Shown here one piece after another: positions 1 to 6,026 of a stretch of 12,994 nucleotides of DNA (position 1 is its first letter; the number at the start of each line of letters is the position of its first letter). The notes under the pieces were generated by a model. The model was not told the origin of the DNA and did no database searches. It saw nothing but the letters and a program-made list of their open reading frames with translations. Source of the stretch: Nitrososphaerales archaeon (GTDB taxonomy: Archaea; Thermoproteota; Nitrososphaeria; Nitrososphaerales; Gagatemarchaeaceae); assembly GCA_030040055.1 (NCBI GenBank), contig JASHUK010000114.1, positions 1-12,994 on the forward strand, written 5' to 3'. The translations under genes were made by a program, and so were the position numbers.

Positions 1-3
1 CGC

Positions 4-37
4 GCTTCTCCGAAAGGTTCATTCGGAACTGAGAAGC
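4..37. other. Imperfect inverted repeat / possible RNA hairpin at window edge
   Basis: GCTTCTC (4-10) is complementary to GAGAAGC (31-37), and inside it CGAA (11-14) pairs with TTCG (22-25) around a 7-nt loop, leaving a 5-nt bulge on the 3' side. It could be the end of an upstream transcript or a structured leader. No T-run follows it and the upstream gene lies outside the window, so no function is assigned. Confidence 0.25.
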
Positions 38-101
38 TCGGGCCTGTAACAGCAGTTTCGCCTCCGACTCTCTCTGCCAGAAAAGTGTCATTGACCGGTT
101 C

Positions 102-111
102 GCTTATTTAG
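102..111 (+). promoter_or_regulatory. Archaeal TATA-like box for the secreted-protein gene at 136
   Basis: GCTTATTTAG is an A/T-rich block in G+C-rich surroundings, centred about 29 nt upstream of the ATG at 136. That is the spacing expected for TBP-dependent initiation at or next to the start codon, so the transcript would be leaderless. It argues that the ATG at 136 is the true start even though the reading frame is interrupted later. Confidence 0.5.
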
Positions 112-135
112 TCCTTAAGGCTAGCCCGATTCACG

Positions 136-600
136 ATGAAAACACTAACTCTAGTGAGCATCCTCGCCCTCCTGTCCTTGGCTAGTCTTCTGATAGCACC
201 TGCATTCGCGACACAGAATTCGGACACAGAGACCGCAAACGGATATTCAGTTACCGCATATGTGGAGGCAACAGTACACGGCACTTAGTTGTACCCTTCC
301 AACTGGAGAACCGATGTCTCTTGCACCCCAGACACTGATTACTGCACCACCACAGGATACAACCTGACCGTCAGTGTGACGTGGGACAACTATGTGGGAA
401 GTAAGCGATTCTGCTACATCACCTGCTATGGCTTTACGGTGTCTGTGTCGACCTCGACAGACTCCTTTAGCATCCAACCCTCCGCCGCGAACAGTACGCA
501 CATCACTCAAGTCGACAATTATGCAACCTCAGGCTACTGGCACTCCGGCGCATACACAGCTGTAGCCCCTCAAGCCGACGCGAGTCTTCCTTTCACGTAG
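136..600 (+). pseudogene. Small secreted protein interrupted by an in-frame TAG
   Basis: An ATG at 136 opens a frame that codes for a clear signal peptide: n-region MKTLT, a hydrophobic core of Leu/Ile/Ala, and an AxA-type cleavage site at PAFA|TQ around residue 25. The frame meets TAG at 286-288 (codon 51), then stays open without any frameshift for another 103 codons to TAG at 598-600. The downstream half is Ser/Thr/Tyr-rich with four cysteines in two close pairs (SCTPDTDYC and FCYITC) and Asn-x-Ser/Thr sequons, which suits an exported beta-rich, possibly disulfide-bonded protein. Restarting at the TTG at 289 would lack an export signal. I did not recognise a family. The simplest reading is a recent nonsense mutation in a roughly 154-residue secreted protein; stop readthrough, or a short 50-residue secreted product, cannot be excluded. 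The gene heads an export-type gene group. Confidence 0.6.
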
Positions 601-602
601 CA

Positions 603-617
603 ACACCGCAACGGTGT
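603..617 (+). other. Perfect short hairpin just after the TAG at 600
   Basis: ACACCG (603-608) and CGGTGT (612-617) form a perfect 6-bp stem with a CAA loop, starting 3 nt after the stop codon. There is no following T-tract, so it is not a convincing terminator. It may protect or punctuate the transcript between this gene and the next at 693. Confidence 0.25.
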
Positions 618-692
618 CCGTGTTCACCCTCAACCAGAGAGCGGCTCCCCTAGCGGGCGCGGGCCGCACCTCCCCATTTCAGAAGAAGCCTT

Positions 693-1808
693 ATGTCATT
701 CCGGCCAAGCAGTAAGCTTACACCATTGACCCACACTCGGCCACTAAATGCCCGTCATCGACGATTGGTCGTGGTCCTCCCGATTGTCTCTCTACTGTTG
801 TTCATCTTACCCACGCCTACATCGGCTTCAGCTGCGCACGTCATGGGCACTGACCCGGGAGACCTCGCCGTGGGGTCCTACGCTCGATATACCGAGAGCA
901 ACATCTCCCTGACGTATCTTGCCGGTTACAGGTCGCTCGGTCCGACGGACCCCTCTCAGCAGTATCAGGTTTGGTTCTGGGGGAACGAGTCCTACCGGAC
1001 CTACGACTTCTTTGCCGTTTCGTGGGCGATCGAGAGGGTGCTCGCCTCCGACTATCTTGTCAACTACACGATTTCGTTGGGCGATTACGGAGGCCACATC
1101 GGTAGGACGCTCAACCTGTCTGCCGCTGTTCTCGTTTCACGCTCGAACAACAGCGTCTTCTCCGAGACAGGAACGTCCCTTGGCACCTGGCCCTACTGGC
1201 TCGCCTCTCCCTATCTCGTCCCCGGGGCAAGCCTCGTACTGATCCACGACTACCCACAGAATGTCATCGGTGTTGGTAGCGGTGACCCTGTCGAAAATTT
1301 CTCTGAGCACGCATTCACGAGCTTGCCTGAAGGCGACGGCGAGCCAAATATTACTGCTACCTCTGACTTCCTCGACTCGTGGCTACATCTTGGCATTGGC
1401 GACTTTCGTACAGACCGGCTGTTGGTGACCTACCCCTACTTTCACGAGATAAGTGACACTGGCATTTCGGTGAGCGGCCCTTCCAGTGGCTTCACCATCT
1501 CCACCTCGAACGCGATTTGGGTCGGCGTCTACGATCGAGTCACGGGGATCATGCTGGCCCAGGACCATAACAACTACTTCGTGGACGACGTCATGCTCCA
1601 CTCCCTTGGCCTCTGGCAGATAGGGTTCAACGCGTTGAGCCTCGTGCTGAGTTCCACCAACGTCAAGATTGCCCCTGACAGCGCAACACCGATCCTCACG
1701 ACTCTCCTCGTGGCGGCGGGGGTCGTCTCGGTGCTCGCGGTCGCCGCTGTCTTCACCTTGCTCTGGAGAACCCATGGCAAGATGACGAAGTCGGGTGCCA
1801 GGGCGTGA
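693..1808 (+). CDS. Signal-peptide, single-TM surface protein of unknown function
   Basis: This is a 371-residue protein with an export signal: a basic stretch RHRR near residues 21-24, a hydrophobic core at about 25-42, and a likely cleavage site after ASA near residue 47. A long extracellular region follows, rich in aromatic residues, Ser/Thr and Asn-x-Ser/Thr sequons. A C-terminal transmembrane helix lies at about residues 335-358 (VAAGVVSVLAVAAVFTLLW), followed by a short basic tail. The protein is therefore probably anchored in the membrane with its bulk outside. I did not recognise a family. The ATG at 693 has no good ribosome-binding site; TTG codons at 726 and 765 are possible shorter starts that would keep most of the signal core. 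The stop codon overlaps the GTG start of the ABC permease gene by 4 nt, which suggests translational coupling and a shared task with the transporter. Confidence 0.8.
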   Translation: MSFRPSSKLTPLTHTRPLNARHRRLVVVLPIVSLLLFILPTPTSASAAHVMGTDPGDLAVGSYARYTESNISLTYLAGYRSLGPTDPSQQYQVWFWGNESYRTYDFFAVSWAIERVLASDYLVNYTISLGDYGGHIGRTLNLSAAVLVSRSNNSVFSETGTSLGTWPYWLASPYLVPGASLVLIHDYPQNVIGVGSGDPVENFSEHAFTSLPEGDGEPNITATSDFLDSWLHLGIGDFRTDRLLVTYPYFHEISDTGISVSGPSSGFTISTSNAIWVGVYDRVTGIMLAQDHNNYFVDDVMLHSLGLWQIGFNALSLVLSSTNVKIAPDSATPILTTLLVAAGVVSVLAVAAVFTLLWRTHGKMTKSGARA

Positions 1809-3124
1809 GCAGTGCGAAGGCAACCCTGCTGCTCTTGGTAGGCGCGTATCTGGTGGCCGTAGGGGCCTCCATCTGCGGCAACTCTTTCTTCGCTGGTACG
1901 AGCGCGGCCATAATCGGCGTCGGGCCCCAGGCAACTTCCGGTACCACTCAGAACTCCACTTTGTACATGTTCCTTAAGCCATCAGACCGCGTGACATTTG
2001 CGGGGGCATCGGCTCAGAACGATGGGACCTGGAACGTCACACTTCTTGGTGCCGACGGGAAGGCGGTCTCAAGTTGGTCAGGAGAGGGGAGACTCTTCCA
2101 GATTGTCAGTGTCCCGGAGCGCGGCGTCTACTTGCTCGAGGTAGAGCGCACAGCCGTCTCAGATAATTCCAGCGTGACGGAAACCGCGACCGTGCTCTCT
2201 GGGCGCCCCAGCGACTATCTATCAGAGGGGGCGCTCACGACGTCCGTGGGACTGGGGCTGGTCGCAGTGTGGTTCCCATACTCTAGGAGGAGGGAAGACG
2301 TCCGGCCAGGACCGACCGCAGAGCCTCCCGAGGGCGCCGCAGGGAGAGGAAGACTGAGAGAATTCACGGTACTACTGCGAAGGGAGTTAATCGGTGATAG
2401 GCTAATTCTGCTCTCCGCGCCAATCCTCTTCATCCTGATGTACAGTGCAGGCGCTTTCATGCCGAACACCATAACCGCGAGCCCTGGGTCACACATTTCC
2501 GACTTCTCCGACCTCTTGGTGCCGTCCCTGACTCCTTACAAGGACTGGCTCAACGTCTTCCCGATAGTCGTCGTCGCTGCGACGTACACGTTCGCCTTCC
2601 AAAGAGAGACGAGGGTCCTGCGTTCCCTTCTCCTGAACCCGGTCAGAGAAGCCAGCCTGTTCGCCGCCAAGCTTGTCGCAATTCTGGTCGTGGTGCTCCT
2701 CCCGATCGAGGCGTGCATTGCGATTACCTTCTTCCTGTTCCAGCCCGGCCTGGCAATCTCCGACCCGACCACAGTCTTCGGGAACCTCCTTCCCTGGAGC
2801 GTAGTCTACCTCCTCTACGGCGCGGTGATGGTGGGCTTCGCTGTTCTCCCCGCCGTGGCGTTCAGAAAGTCCATCTACGCGTTCATCGTCCCCCTCTTCG
2901 TAGTCTTCGCGATACTGACAGAGGGGTTCGGGCTGAGCGGCTACGCCCCGTGGACAGTCTGGGCCGTCTGGGCCAATCCCGGGACCGGCGCCCTCTCTTA
3001 TCTTACCTTCGGCAACGGTTTCGACTACTCAGCATTCTTTCACTCCGTCCTGCCCAACTTGGCCGCCGCATCGCTGCTGGGAGCTGCTGCCTTCCTCGTC
3101 TTCACTCGTCAGGACAGGGAATAG
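1805..3124 (+). CDS. ABC-2 type transporter permease with N-terminal extracellular domain
   Basis: This 439-residue membrane protein starts with a signal-anchor-like helix at about residues 5-22. A beta-rich extracellular domain follows at about 40-130, with Asn-x-Thr sites. Next come a second helix near 145-160, a charged cytoplasmic linker with SRRRED, and then an ABC-2 style core from about 190 to 436. The core has six predicted helices, and the phrase RETRVLRSLLLNPVR after the second core helix is typical of ABC-2 permeases. The start is a GTG inside the 3' end of the preceding gene (GTGA overlap). The ATPase gene follows about 30 nt after the stop. The role is membrane export or processing of a substrate with the downstream ATPase. 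The substrate is unknown; nearby secreted proteins suggest a surface polypeptide or peptide. Fusion of an exported domain to an ABC-2 permease is less usual than a bare permease. Confidence 0.82.
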   Translation: MSSAKATLLLLVGAYLVAVGASICGNSFFAGTSAAIIGVGPQATSGTTQNSTLYMFLKPSDRVTFAGASAQNDGTWNVTLLGADGKAVSSWSGEGRLFQIVSVPERGVYLLEVERTAVSDNSSVTETATVLSGRPSDYLSEGALTTSVGLGLVAVWFPYSRRREDVRPGPTAEPPEGAAGRGRLREFTVLLRRELIGDRLILLSAPILFILMYSAGAFMPNTITASPGSHISDFSDLLVPSLTPYKDWLNVFPIVVVAATYTFAFQRETRVLRSLLLNPVREASLFAAKLVAILVVVLLPIEACIAITFFLFQPGLAISDPTTVFGNLLPWSVVYLLYGAVMVGFAVLPAVAFRKSIYAFIVPLFVVFAILTEGFGLSGYAPWTVWAVWANPGTGALSYLTFGNGFDYSAFFHSVLPNLAAASLLGAAAFLVFTRQDRE

Positions 3125-3153
3125 CTCAGTTGACCCACTCAACTCAAGCGGGG

Positions 3154-3927
3154 ATGACCTCGACTGGCAACACTGGCACTTCGAGGCCCCTGGTCGTCCA
3201 GGTCGTCAACCTGACAAAGCGCTTCGGACGGAACACTGTACTGGACGAAGTGACATTCTCGGTCGGCGCCGGCGAGGCCGTCTTACTTGCTGGCCCCAAC
3301 GGAAGCGGAAAGAGCACCATCCTGAAGATTCTTTCAGGGGTGATAAGGGCGTCTAGGGCGTCCGAGCTGTCCGTCCTCGGTCTGGACCCGTGGAAGGGCA
3401 GGGCGGGGATATTCAGGAGGGCCGCCGCCGTCTTCGAGGACTACGCTTTCCCCGAGTTCTCTTCCTCCCGCGAATTCATTGAGTTCGAGGCAAAGGCCAG
3501 AGGTGTCACTCCCGCGAATGCCGTCGCCTACGCCCAGGGGTTGTTTGGGGTCTCGTCTTTTTGGGACCGTACGTTCAGGGAGTACTCGTCCGGGATGAAG
3601 CGCAAAGCTGCGCTGGCGCAGGGGCTCACGTTCGGCGTTGACCTGTTAATGCTGGACGAACCCTACGTCGCACTGGACGCACTCTCACGAAGGGAGTTGA
3701 TAAGCGTGCTCAGAAGAAGGAAAGAGACCGGCGAAGCCATCCTGATGACCAGTCACATCACAACGGGACTCGACGGCCTCGTAGACCGCATGCTGGTCAT
3801 CACCGACGGAAAGATAGTCTTAGACCAACAGGCATCTGGGCTCGACGGAGGCCTAGCTTCCGCTTATGAGGAGACGCTAAACAGGAACTCCTTCCTTGGC
3901 GAGGTCTCTGCACGAGTTCCCTCTTAG
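3154..3927 (+). CDS. ABC transporter ATP-binding protein
   Basis: This 257-residue ATPase has the full ABC set in order: Walker A GPNGSGKST, signature YSSGMKRKAALAQGL, Walker B LLMLDEP followed by the D-loop ALD, and the switch histidine in LMTSH. The Q-loop region reads VFEDYAF, with Glu/Asp in place of the usual Gln, which also occurs in CcmA-like ABC-2 ATPases. It should energise the permease encoded just upstream. The ATG at 3154 is chosen because it sits just before the first beta strand; an in-frame TTG at 3130, only 5 nt after the permease stop, is an alternative that adds eight residues. The gene ends about 100 bp before the 3' end of a convergent tRNA gene. Confidence 0.9.
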   Translation: MTSTGNTGTSRPLVVQVVNLTKRFGRNTVLDEVTFSVGAGEAVLLAGPNGSGKSTILKILSGVIRASRASELSVLGLDPWKGRAGIFRRAAAVFEDYAFPEFSSSREFIEFEAKARGVTPANAVAYAQGLFGVSSFWDRTFREYSSGMKRKAALAQGLTFGVDLLMLDEPYVALDALSRRELISVLRRRKETGEAILMTSHITTGLDGLVDRMLVITDGKIVLDQQASGLDGGLASAYEETLNRNSFLGEVSARVPS

Positions 3928-4025
3928 CATCGGAAGCAGAAGAGTTCGTGCCCTTACTGGTCGCACTCCTGCAACAGAGCGACTCAGGCCGCCGTTCACC
4001 CGCTGCCCTACGACAGGTCCTGCTG

Positions 4026-4116
4026 TGGCGGCGCCGGTCGGACTCGAACCGACGACCAACAGGTCTCTGTGTGCAGCTTAACAGCCTGCTGCTCTACCAT
4101 GCTGAGCTACGGCGCC
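4026..4116 (-). tRNA. tRNA-Asn (GTT) with a 14-nt intron
   Basis: Read on the minus strand from 4116, the sequence folds into a full cloverleaf. Acceptor GGCGCCG pairs with CGGCGCC, the D stem is GCTC/GAGC, and the anticodon stem is GCAGG/CCTGT with one G-T pair. The spliced anticodon loop is CTGTTAA (anticodon GTT), and the T arm is GTCGG/CCGAC with loop TTCGAGT. The discriminator is G, followed by an encoded CCA (4028-4026). A 14-nt intron (4078-4065) sits at the canonical 37/38 position. It forms a clean bulge-helix-bulge: central 4-bp helix CTGT/ACAG, with 3-nt bulges TA^A and AG^A cut after the second base, as archaeal splicing endonuclease requires. The intron loop itself is only about 7 nt. 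Confidence 0.95.
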
Positions 4117-4140
4117 GCAGCCGGGCGGTTCCGAGGTCGG

Positions 4141-4152
4141 CTCAAAAAGCTT
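4141..4152 (-). promoter_or_regulatory. TATA-like box for tRNA-Asn
   Basis: On the minus strand AAGCTTTTTGAG is centred about 30 nt upstream of the tRNA 5' end at 4116, as expected for an archaeal promoter. It lies back-to-back with a plus-strand box at 4163-4169, so the two divergent promoters share about 80 bp. Confidence 0.45.
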
Positions 4153-4162
4153 GCCAGCGCGA

Positions 4163-4169
4163 CTTAAAT
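4163..4169 (+). promoter_or_regulatory. TATA-like box for the SnoaL-like gene
   Basis: CTTAAAT is centred about 27 nt upstream of the ATG at 4193. This favours a leaderless mRNA beginning at that ATG and argues against the longer frame that could start at the TTG at 4151, which would lie upstream of the promoter box. Confidence 0.5.
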
Positions 4170-4192
4170 CGCGACTCCTTCAGCGCTCTCTG

Positions 4193-4639
4193 ATGAGCCG
4201 GCCCGGTCAGGGTGGACCCAGGGAGGAGGTCGCCGCGGTGGTCACCGCCTTCTTCGAGGCCGGGAAGAACAAGGACTTCGCAGCTCTCAGCAGCCTCCAC
4301 TCCTCACGGGACTCTTTCACGAAGTTCGACGAGAACCCCCCCTTCGCGAGGCAGAGGCTGGACGAGGCGTTCGTCTACGAGCAGGCCGCCTTCGCCAACA
4401 TCTCCGACTACTCCTACCAGATAGACGACCTGAAGGTCGACATCTTCGGAGAGGCGGCTGTGGCGACGTTCCACCTCTCGTACAAGGGGATGTTCGTGAA
4501 CGACTACTCCTTCGAAGGCTCCCCCGTGTCCTCGCGGGCGAGGGTGACCATGGTCCTCTCCAAGACGCAACAGGGGTGGAAGATAGCCCACGAGCACGTC
4601 AGCAGGTTTCCCGACCTGCCCTCCCAGAAGCTCAGATAG
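4193..4639 (+). CDS. SnoaL-like / NTF2-fold protein
   Basis: This 148-residue soluble protein has the SnoaL/ketosteroid-isomerase-like (DUF4440 or YybH type) pattern. An N-terminal helix (EEVAAVVTAFFEAGKNKDF) leads into the first beta region with an aromatic-rich cone, and it ends in paired strands with VLSKTQQGWKIAHEHVS. The usual length of such single-domain proteins is 120-150 residues. The family includes isomerases, cyclases and ligand-binding or scaffolding domains, so a specific reaction cannot be named. The start at 4193 is set by the TATA-like box at 4163-4169. The gene is convergent with the PolX-like gene and their 3' ends overlap by 8 bp. Confidence 0.75.
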   Translation: MSRPGQGGPREEVAAVVTAFFEAGKNKDFAALSSLHSSRDSFTKFDENPPFARQRLDEAFVYEQAAFANISDYSYQIDDLKVDIFGEAAVATFHLSYKGMFVNDYSFEGSPVSSRARVTMVLSKTQQGWKIAHEHVSRFPDLPSQKLR

Positions 4640-5180
4640 GTCCTGGCCAGGACCGCTCCCTGGACTTCCCCTTCCCACGCGCCTCGGGGGGCTTGTACTT
4701 CCATCCGAGCTTCTCTCCTACCTCCTCTTCAGTTCTGGTCCGGATGAGGTGGGGAGGGTCGTCCCTAGTCCACAGCCCCTTCGAGTTGATGATCAGCCCC
4801 TTCGACCTGGCCTTGATCGTCATCCCTATCGTGTGTCCCTTCGGGCCCGTGGCCCACATCTGAGTCACCCCCCAGGCGTCTTCATGCATGCAAAGGAAGA
4901 GATTGACCTGCACCCCTCGGTACAGGAAGCTCGAGATGACCTCGCCGAACATCATGACGCTCCCTCCGATTTCGACGACGCGAGCAGTCACCTCGCCCTT
5001 CCACTTGCCGAAGCTCTTCCCCTTCGGTATCACGGCGAAGTCGATGTCATGGACCACCGGCTCCTTCCTCCTGACGCTCCCAGCCAGCAGGCACTTCCTG
5101 TAGAGGTCTTCCGTCTTCGCCTGGAAGTCTCTGGCCGTCCCCTCCGCGTCTGCGAGCCTGATCTCCTTCTTGAACGACAC
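4632..5180 (-). CDS. Minimal family-X (Pol beta-like) DNA polymerase/nucleotidyltransferase
   Basis: This 182-residue protein matches only the palm and thumb of PolX enzymes. It has the GS motif with trailing arginines (AGSVRRKEPVVHDIDF, residues 33-48), which includes the first two metal-binding aspartates D45 and D47. Later comes ATGPKGHTIG, matching the TGS/HN region, then a KGLIIN segment and LGWKYKPPEAR, matching the LG-x-PPE-R thumb end. It lacks the 8-kDa lyase domain, the HhH motifs and the PHP domain of larger PolX proteins, so in size it resembles the African swine fever virus PolX (174 residues). The expected third carboxylate, in the strand after GVQV, is Asn93 (codon AAT), an oddity for catalysis. 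It starts with GTG 10 nt after the ligase stop, preceded by AGGTG. The likely role is gap filling or nucleotide addition at DNA ends together with Ku and the ligase. Confidence 0.75.
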   Translation of the reverse strand: MSFKKEIRLADAEGTARDFQAKTEDLYRKCLLAGSVRRKEPVVHDIDFAVIPKGKSFGKWKGEVTARVVEIGGSVMMFGEVISSFLYRGVQVNLFLCMHEDAWGVTQMWATGPKGHTIGMTIKARSKGLIINSKGLWTRDDPPHLIRTRTEEEVGEKLGWKYKPPEARGKGKSRERSWPGPI

Positions 5181-5190
5181 CCAGGTGCAC

Positions 5191-6024
5191 CTACGCGACC
5201 TGGGACAGCAGGCACTCTTCGGGGGTCTTGTCGTGCCTTATCCTGACTATGAACGGGGCCCGCAGCTTCCTGTCTCTCGTGACCTCCTGGAACCTGACCT
5301 CGACGACGGACCCCTTCTTGACCTGCCTCGGGTCTACCCTTTCCGTCGTCGAGCCCACGTTCCCCAGGTCTACCAGGTTCCCGGCGTCGTCATAGGCCGC
5401 CACCGACCACGACCGCGCCGTCCCTGTCCTCCTGAGCTCCTGAGTGTCCTGGTACCCGGTGACGACGACGTCAATCGTGTCGAACTTCTTCAGCTTGAGC
5501 CAGGACCCCGGCTGGCCGTACGTCGACTGCGGGTTCTTCACCACGACCCCTTCGCGGCCCTGCTCCACCATGTCGTCTTTGAGGGCGTTGATCTGATCGG
5601 CGGTCTTGGCGAGCTTGTACGGGACCTCAAGCCCTGTCCCCTTCAGTATGCTCCTGAGTATCTCCTTCCGCTCCGTCAGTCGCTTGGAGGTCAGGTCGCG
5701 GTCGTCCACCTGAAGCACGTCGAAGAGGAAGAGCCCCTTCTCCTCCCTTGCGACATACTCTCCGTCGAGGATAGCCCGGTCAGGGGCGTGGGTGAACTCC
5801 GGGATCCGGGCGAAGACGTTCGGGGAGGCCCTGGGGGTGTAGACCCCGCCGTGCTTGCTCGAAAGCACGAGCTTGTCTCCGCTCTTGAACAGGAACACCC
5901 TGATCCCGTCATACTTCGGCTCGACGAAGCAGGGAGGAGGATTGCGGCCGAGCCAGGTGCCCAGGTCAGTCTTGACGGCCCTGGAGTAGTTCTCTTCGAC
6001 GTAGTTCGGGAGCCGGTCGCTCAT
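5191..6024 (-). CDS. Small ATP-dependent DNA ligase
   Basis: This 277-residue ligase has the nucleotidyltransferase motifs in order: motif I EPKYDGIR with the adenylated lysine K37, motif III AILDGEYV, motif IIIa LFLFDVLQ, motif IV EGVVVKN and motif V WLKLKKFD. An OB-fold region follows, ending in motif VI-like LRAPFIVRIRHDKTPEEC. There is no N-terminal DNA-binding domain as in the roughly 600-residue replicative archaeal ligase, so this is a core enzyme of adenylation plus OB domains, the kind used in repair by LigD-like systems. It should seal nicks or ligatable ends using ATP. The ATG at 6024 is chosen because it follows the Ku stop by 2 nt. The same frame is open further upstream, but there it is only a shadow of the Ku gene. 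Confidence 0.9.
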   Translation of the reverse strand: MSDRLPNYVEENYSRAVKTDLGTWLGRNPPPCFVEPKYDGIRVFLFKSGDKLVLSSKHGGVYTPRASPNVFARIPEFTHAPDRAILDGEYVAREEKGLFLFDVLQVDDRDLTSKRLTERKEILRSILKGTGLEVPYKLAKTADQINALKDDMVEQGREGVVVKNPQSTYGQPGSWLKLKKFDTIDVVVTGYQDTQELRRTGTARSWSVAAYDDAGNLVDLGNVGSTTERVDPRQVKKGSVVEVRFQEVTRDRKLRAPFIVRIRHDKTPEECLLSQVA

Positions 6025-6026
6025 CG

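Noticed and set aside
286..288. Pyrrolysine codon in the secreted protein
   Set aside because: No supporting evidence in the window: TAG ends at least five other genes here and no pyl gene or downstream pyrrolysine-insertion element was seen. A nonsense mutation is simpler.
1383..1934. Minus-strand frame of 183 codons across the surface-protein and permease genes
   Set aside because: Arg-rich, no start signal or motifs, antisense to two overlapping genes with clear signal peptide and membrane segments.
2713..3153. N-terminal extension of the ABC ATPase into the permease gene
   Set aside because: The extension is the permease gene in a different frame and Arg/Leu/Ser-rich; ABC ATPases of this type begin just before the first strand, matching the ATG at 3154.
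4026..4060. tRNA-Asn 3' end as an integrated-element attachment site
   Set aside because: I found no second copy of the tRNA 3' sequence and no integrase gene in the window.
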